From an uncultured Ulvibacter sp. (GTDB taxonomy: Bacteria > Bacteroidota > Bacteroidia > Flavobacteriales > Flavobacteriaceae): DNA of 44,169 nt. The notes under the pieces were generated by a model. That model was given only the letters and a program-made list of their open reading frames with translations. It was not told the DNA's origin and searched no databases. The translations under genes were made by a program, and so were the position numbers. The stretch lies in contig CALIAF010000049.1 in assembly GCA_938041335.1 (NCBI GenBank), positions 1-44,169 of the forward strand, given 5' to 3'. Below are positions 42,582 through 44,169 of this stretch, piece by piece; the stretch's first letter is position 1, and each line of letters opens with the position of its first letter.

Positions 42582-43322
42582 TTAATTTTTATTTATGGCA
42601 ACTGTTGCATAGCCTCTGTCTATTAATCCTTGTCTAAGACCTTTAACATGACCTTCTCCATAAATAATCGCTATTTTGTTCTTCATTTCGTCGTCGATAG
42701 TCTTTAAAATTATTTGATTCCTAAAATTTACAATAACGTCGTTCTTAACTTCCCTATCTACTTTTAGTTTTTTACAAGTAGATTTTTCAAATACTGATGT
42801 TTCAAAATCGCAATCTTCTAAATTTATTAGTTCATAGTTAGTTTCATAATATGCAATCATATCCTCTAACCGAGCATCAACATTTTTGCTAATTGTGGAG
42901 TCTATTCCGAGGCTTGTATATGAAGGTTGATTTATTAATTCCTTTTTTAGTTTTAAATCAAATTTAGTTCTCACTAATGAATCTATAGATCCTAAGTATC
43001 CATTTTTGGAAAAAGGTAACCCAGAGAATTTCCTGTATTTTCTTAAAATTGTATCATTTGCAGTACTACTTTTAATTAATTCGTAATAAAAATAATAACC
43101 TTCACTCTTTAAGGAATCTATTTTGCTTTTTACGTCATCATAAAATAATTCTGTACCTATGTGGTGCATTGGCAGAATAATCAATTCTTTAGAATTGTTT
43201 GTAATTAAATTCAATTCAATTTTGTCATCATAAATTCCTTTTGCATCTAATGCAAGATTGAAAACATAGCTTTTGCAACTAGTTAACAGAATAAATAGAC
43301 TTAAGATTAAAGCATTTTTCAT
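42582..43322 (-). CDS. TraB/Tiki-like lipoprotein
   Basis: The 246-residue protein has a signal sequence with lipobox Cys at C16 (MKNALILSLFILLTSC). I chose the start at 43322. A longer start at 43361 would build its codons out of a perfect hairpin, and it adds residues that spoil the signal. The mature domain opens with LIILPMHHIGTELFYDDVKS, then YYFYYELIK. It closes with IYGEGHVKGLRQGLIDRGY, similar to the H...GT...E and GxxH motifs of TraB/GumN/Tiki proteins. Some relatives are metallopeptidases, but I cannot show activity here. The middle has an acidic segment (ARLEDMIAYYETNYELINLEDCD) with two cysteines nearby. Envelope location is likely. Confidence 0.65.
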   Translation of the reverse strand: MKNALILSLFILLTSCKSYVFNLALDAKGIYDDKIELNLITNNSKELIILPMHHIGTELFYDDVKSKIDSLKSEGYYFYYELIKSSTANDTILRKYRKFSGLPFSKNGYLGSIDSLVRTKFDLKLKKELINQPSYTSLGIDSTISKNVDARLEDMIAYYETNYELINLEDCDFETSVFEKSTCKKLKVDREVKNDVIVNFRNQIILKTIDDEMKNKIAIIYGEGHVKGLRQGLIDRGYATVAINKN

Positions 43323-43339
43323 AATTAGAATATTTATAA

Positions 43340-43370
43340 ACCGCATAAATAATTTCATCATTTATGCGGT
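43340..43370 (-). terminator. Perfect hairpin between two exported genes
   Basis: ACCGCATAAAT (43340-43350) pairs perfectly with ATTTATGCGGT (43360-43370). It lies just past the gene ending at 43385 and before the start at 43322. No T-run follows on the minus strand (TTTATAAATATT), so it may be a partial terminator or an RNA-stability element. Confidence 0.5.
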
Positions 43371-43384
43371 AATATTTAAGGGGG

Positions 43385-43969
43385 TTATCCCAGTAGAATT
43401 ATAAGCGCGTCTATTATAGCATCTATTATTACATCTCCATTTCCGTCCCCAAAAATGCTATCTAAATGACACCATAATTGCCACCACTTGCAACCTGATC
43501 TATTTCCATTGTCAAAAGGATTGTTTACTAATATATTATCTCCAAAAAGTAATGCTTGGCTATCAGTGAATTTTTGATTTTTTGATTTGGCATGATTATT
43601 TACATATAATACGGCCGCAGCAATAGTTTTGTAATCACCATTTGCAACCATTTGATCATAATATAAACCTTTACTTAAGTAGTCGTATGCTTTTTTAAGC
43701 ATTTTTTCTCCTTCTGAAGGTATTGTTGGTAATGCCGTTCTAGTATTTGTTGTGCCTAATAACACTTTTCTTTTAAACAAATCATAGCTGTCACCCCTTT
43801 TATAAAAAGGTCTTACGCTTTCTACAAATTTTGCAAATCCTTTAATAAGCTCAGTTTTTACTTCTGAAGTTGTTAAAGATGTTTGTTCTTTTTGAGCATT
43901 CACATTAATGCTACTTACCATCATTATGGCCAGTACTAAAATACTAAAAACATTTTTTAGATTTTTCAT
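43385..43969 (-). CDS. Unknown exported protein with hydrophobic C-terminal tail
   Basis: The protein is 194 residues from the ATG at 43969; the longer start adds 11 residues ahead of an obvious signal peptide (NVFSILVLAIMMVSSINVNAQ). The mature part is mixed helical (TELIKGFAKFVESVRPFYKRG, then GEKMLKKAYDYLSKGLYYDQMV). The last ~35 residues are unusual: SGCKWWQLWCHLDSIF, GDGNGD, then an acidic-hydrophobic tail (VIIDAIIDALIILLG). Tryptophans framed by two cysteines plus this tail suggest a membrane- or target-inserting region, but no known toxin family is recognised. It starts the minus-strand exported block. Function unknown. Confidence 0.7.
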   Translation of the reverse strand: MKNLKNVFSILVLAIMMVSSINVNAQKEQTSLTTSEVKTELIKGFAKFVESVRPFYKRGDSYDLFKRKVLLGTTNTRTALPTIPSEGEKMLKKAYDYLSKGLYYDQMVANGDYKTIAAAVLYVNNHAKSKNQKFTDSQALLFGDNILVNNPFDNGNRSGCKWWQLWCHLDSIFGDGNGDVIIDAIIDALIILLG

Positions 43970-44138
43970 AATTGTATAATTTAATAAAATACACCTACTC
44001 ATTCGCTTTTCGGTAAACGCGGCTTTTAAAGTGTAATAGCGTACACTCTTAAAATAAACAAGGGTTGTATCTTATTAATCGGTATATTTACCTTAGATAA
44101 GCAGAAATGTTTATTTCGTTTTTACAAGAGACGATGAG

Positions 44139-44169
44139 AGCTTCTACCTGGTAGGAGCTTTCTCTTTTT
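44139..44169 (+). terminator. Terminator-like hairpin at the window end
   Basis: AGCTTCTAC pairs with GTAGGAGCT (one G-U pair), loop CTG, then TTCTCTTTTT to the last base. No gene for it is seen between 44003 and 44138 on the plus strand; it may end a small RNA or leader, or the pattern continues outside the window. Nothing else was identified in 43970-44138. Confidence 0.55.

Overview
The window looks like chromosomal DNA of a marine member of the Flavobacteriaceae (Bacteroidota). The evidence is AT-rich sequence, promoter -7 boxes of the TAnnTTTG type instead of clear Shine-Dalgarno sites, many short lipoproteins with a lipobox Cys, two proteins ending in type IX secretion sorting domains, and families typical of the group (DUF559 nuclease, DUF6090-like remnants, DUF2200, the 91-residue acidic protein at 36406-36681). 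No rRNA, tRNA, CRISPR array, phage module or complete insertion sequence was seen. Genus is not resolved.

Layout. 1-3.2 kb: a phospholipase D-like protein, a secreted-protein remnant, and a local Lrp/AsnC regulator divergent from a two-gene membrane protein/GNAT operon with a strong inverted repeat between them. 3.3-7.9 kb: an accessory-looking stretch with an SH3 lipoprotein, a DUF559 endonuclease-like gene embedded in three copies of a ~150-bp repeat made from DUF559 3' ends, DUF6090-like fragments, a Cys-rich heavy-metal-domain lipoprotein, DUF2200, and two small unknowns. 8-16.8 kb: metabolism, with a long PLP enzyme, a fatty acid desaturase, an acyl-CoA synthetase and fused PurL. 16.9-23 kb: two tandem pairs of paralogues, namely two T9SS-secreted proteins and two alpha/beta hydrolases. 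23.2-30 kb: YchF, then topoisomerase IV (parE-parC) with a coupled membrane protein.

30-33.9 kb is a minus-strand run that may be one transcription unit: XRE regulator, lipoprotein, TerC, TerB-like protein, TrmL, and a methyltransferase fused to a VF530 domain. 34-41 kb holds an M14 carboxypeptidase with no ordinary start codon, a second Lrp/AsnC regulator coupled to a DinB-like protein, aroB divergent from proline dehydrogenase, and alanine dehydrogenase. 40.7-44 kb is a minus-strand block of four exported proteins of unknown role, one TraB/Tiki-like and one with an unusual hydrophobic C-terminal tail.

Most of the window is ordinary core genome. The best candidates for something undescribed are the DUF559 repeat cluster at 4.2-6.7 kb, the exported block at 40.7-44 kb, the methyltransferase-VF530 fusion, and the TerC/TerB-like pairing. 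All functional assignments rest on motif recognition by eye, not on database searches.
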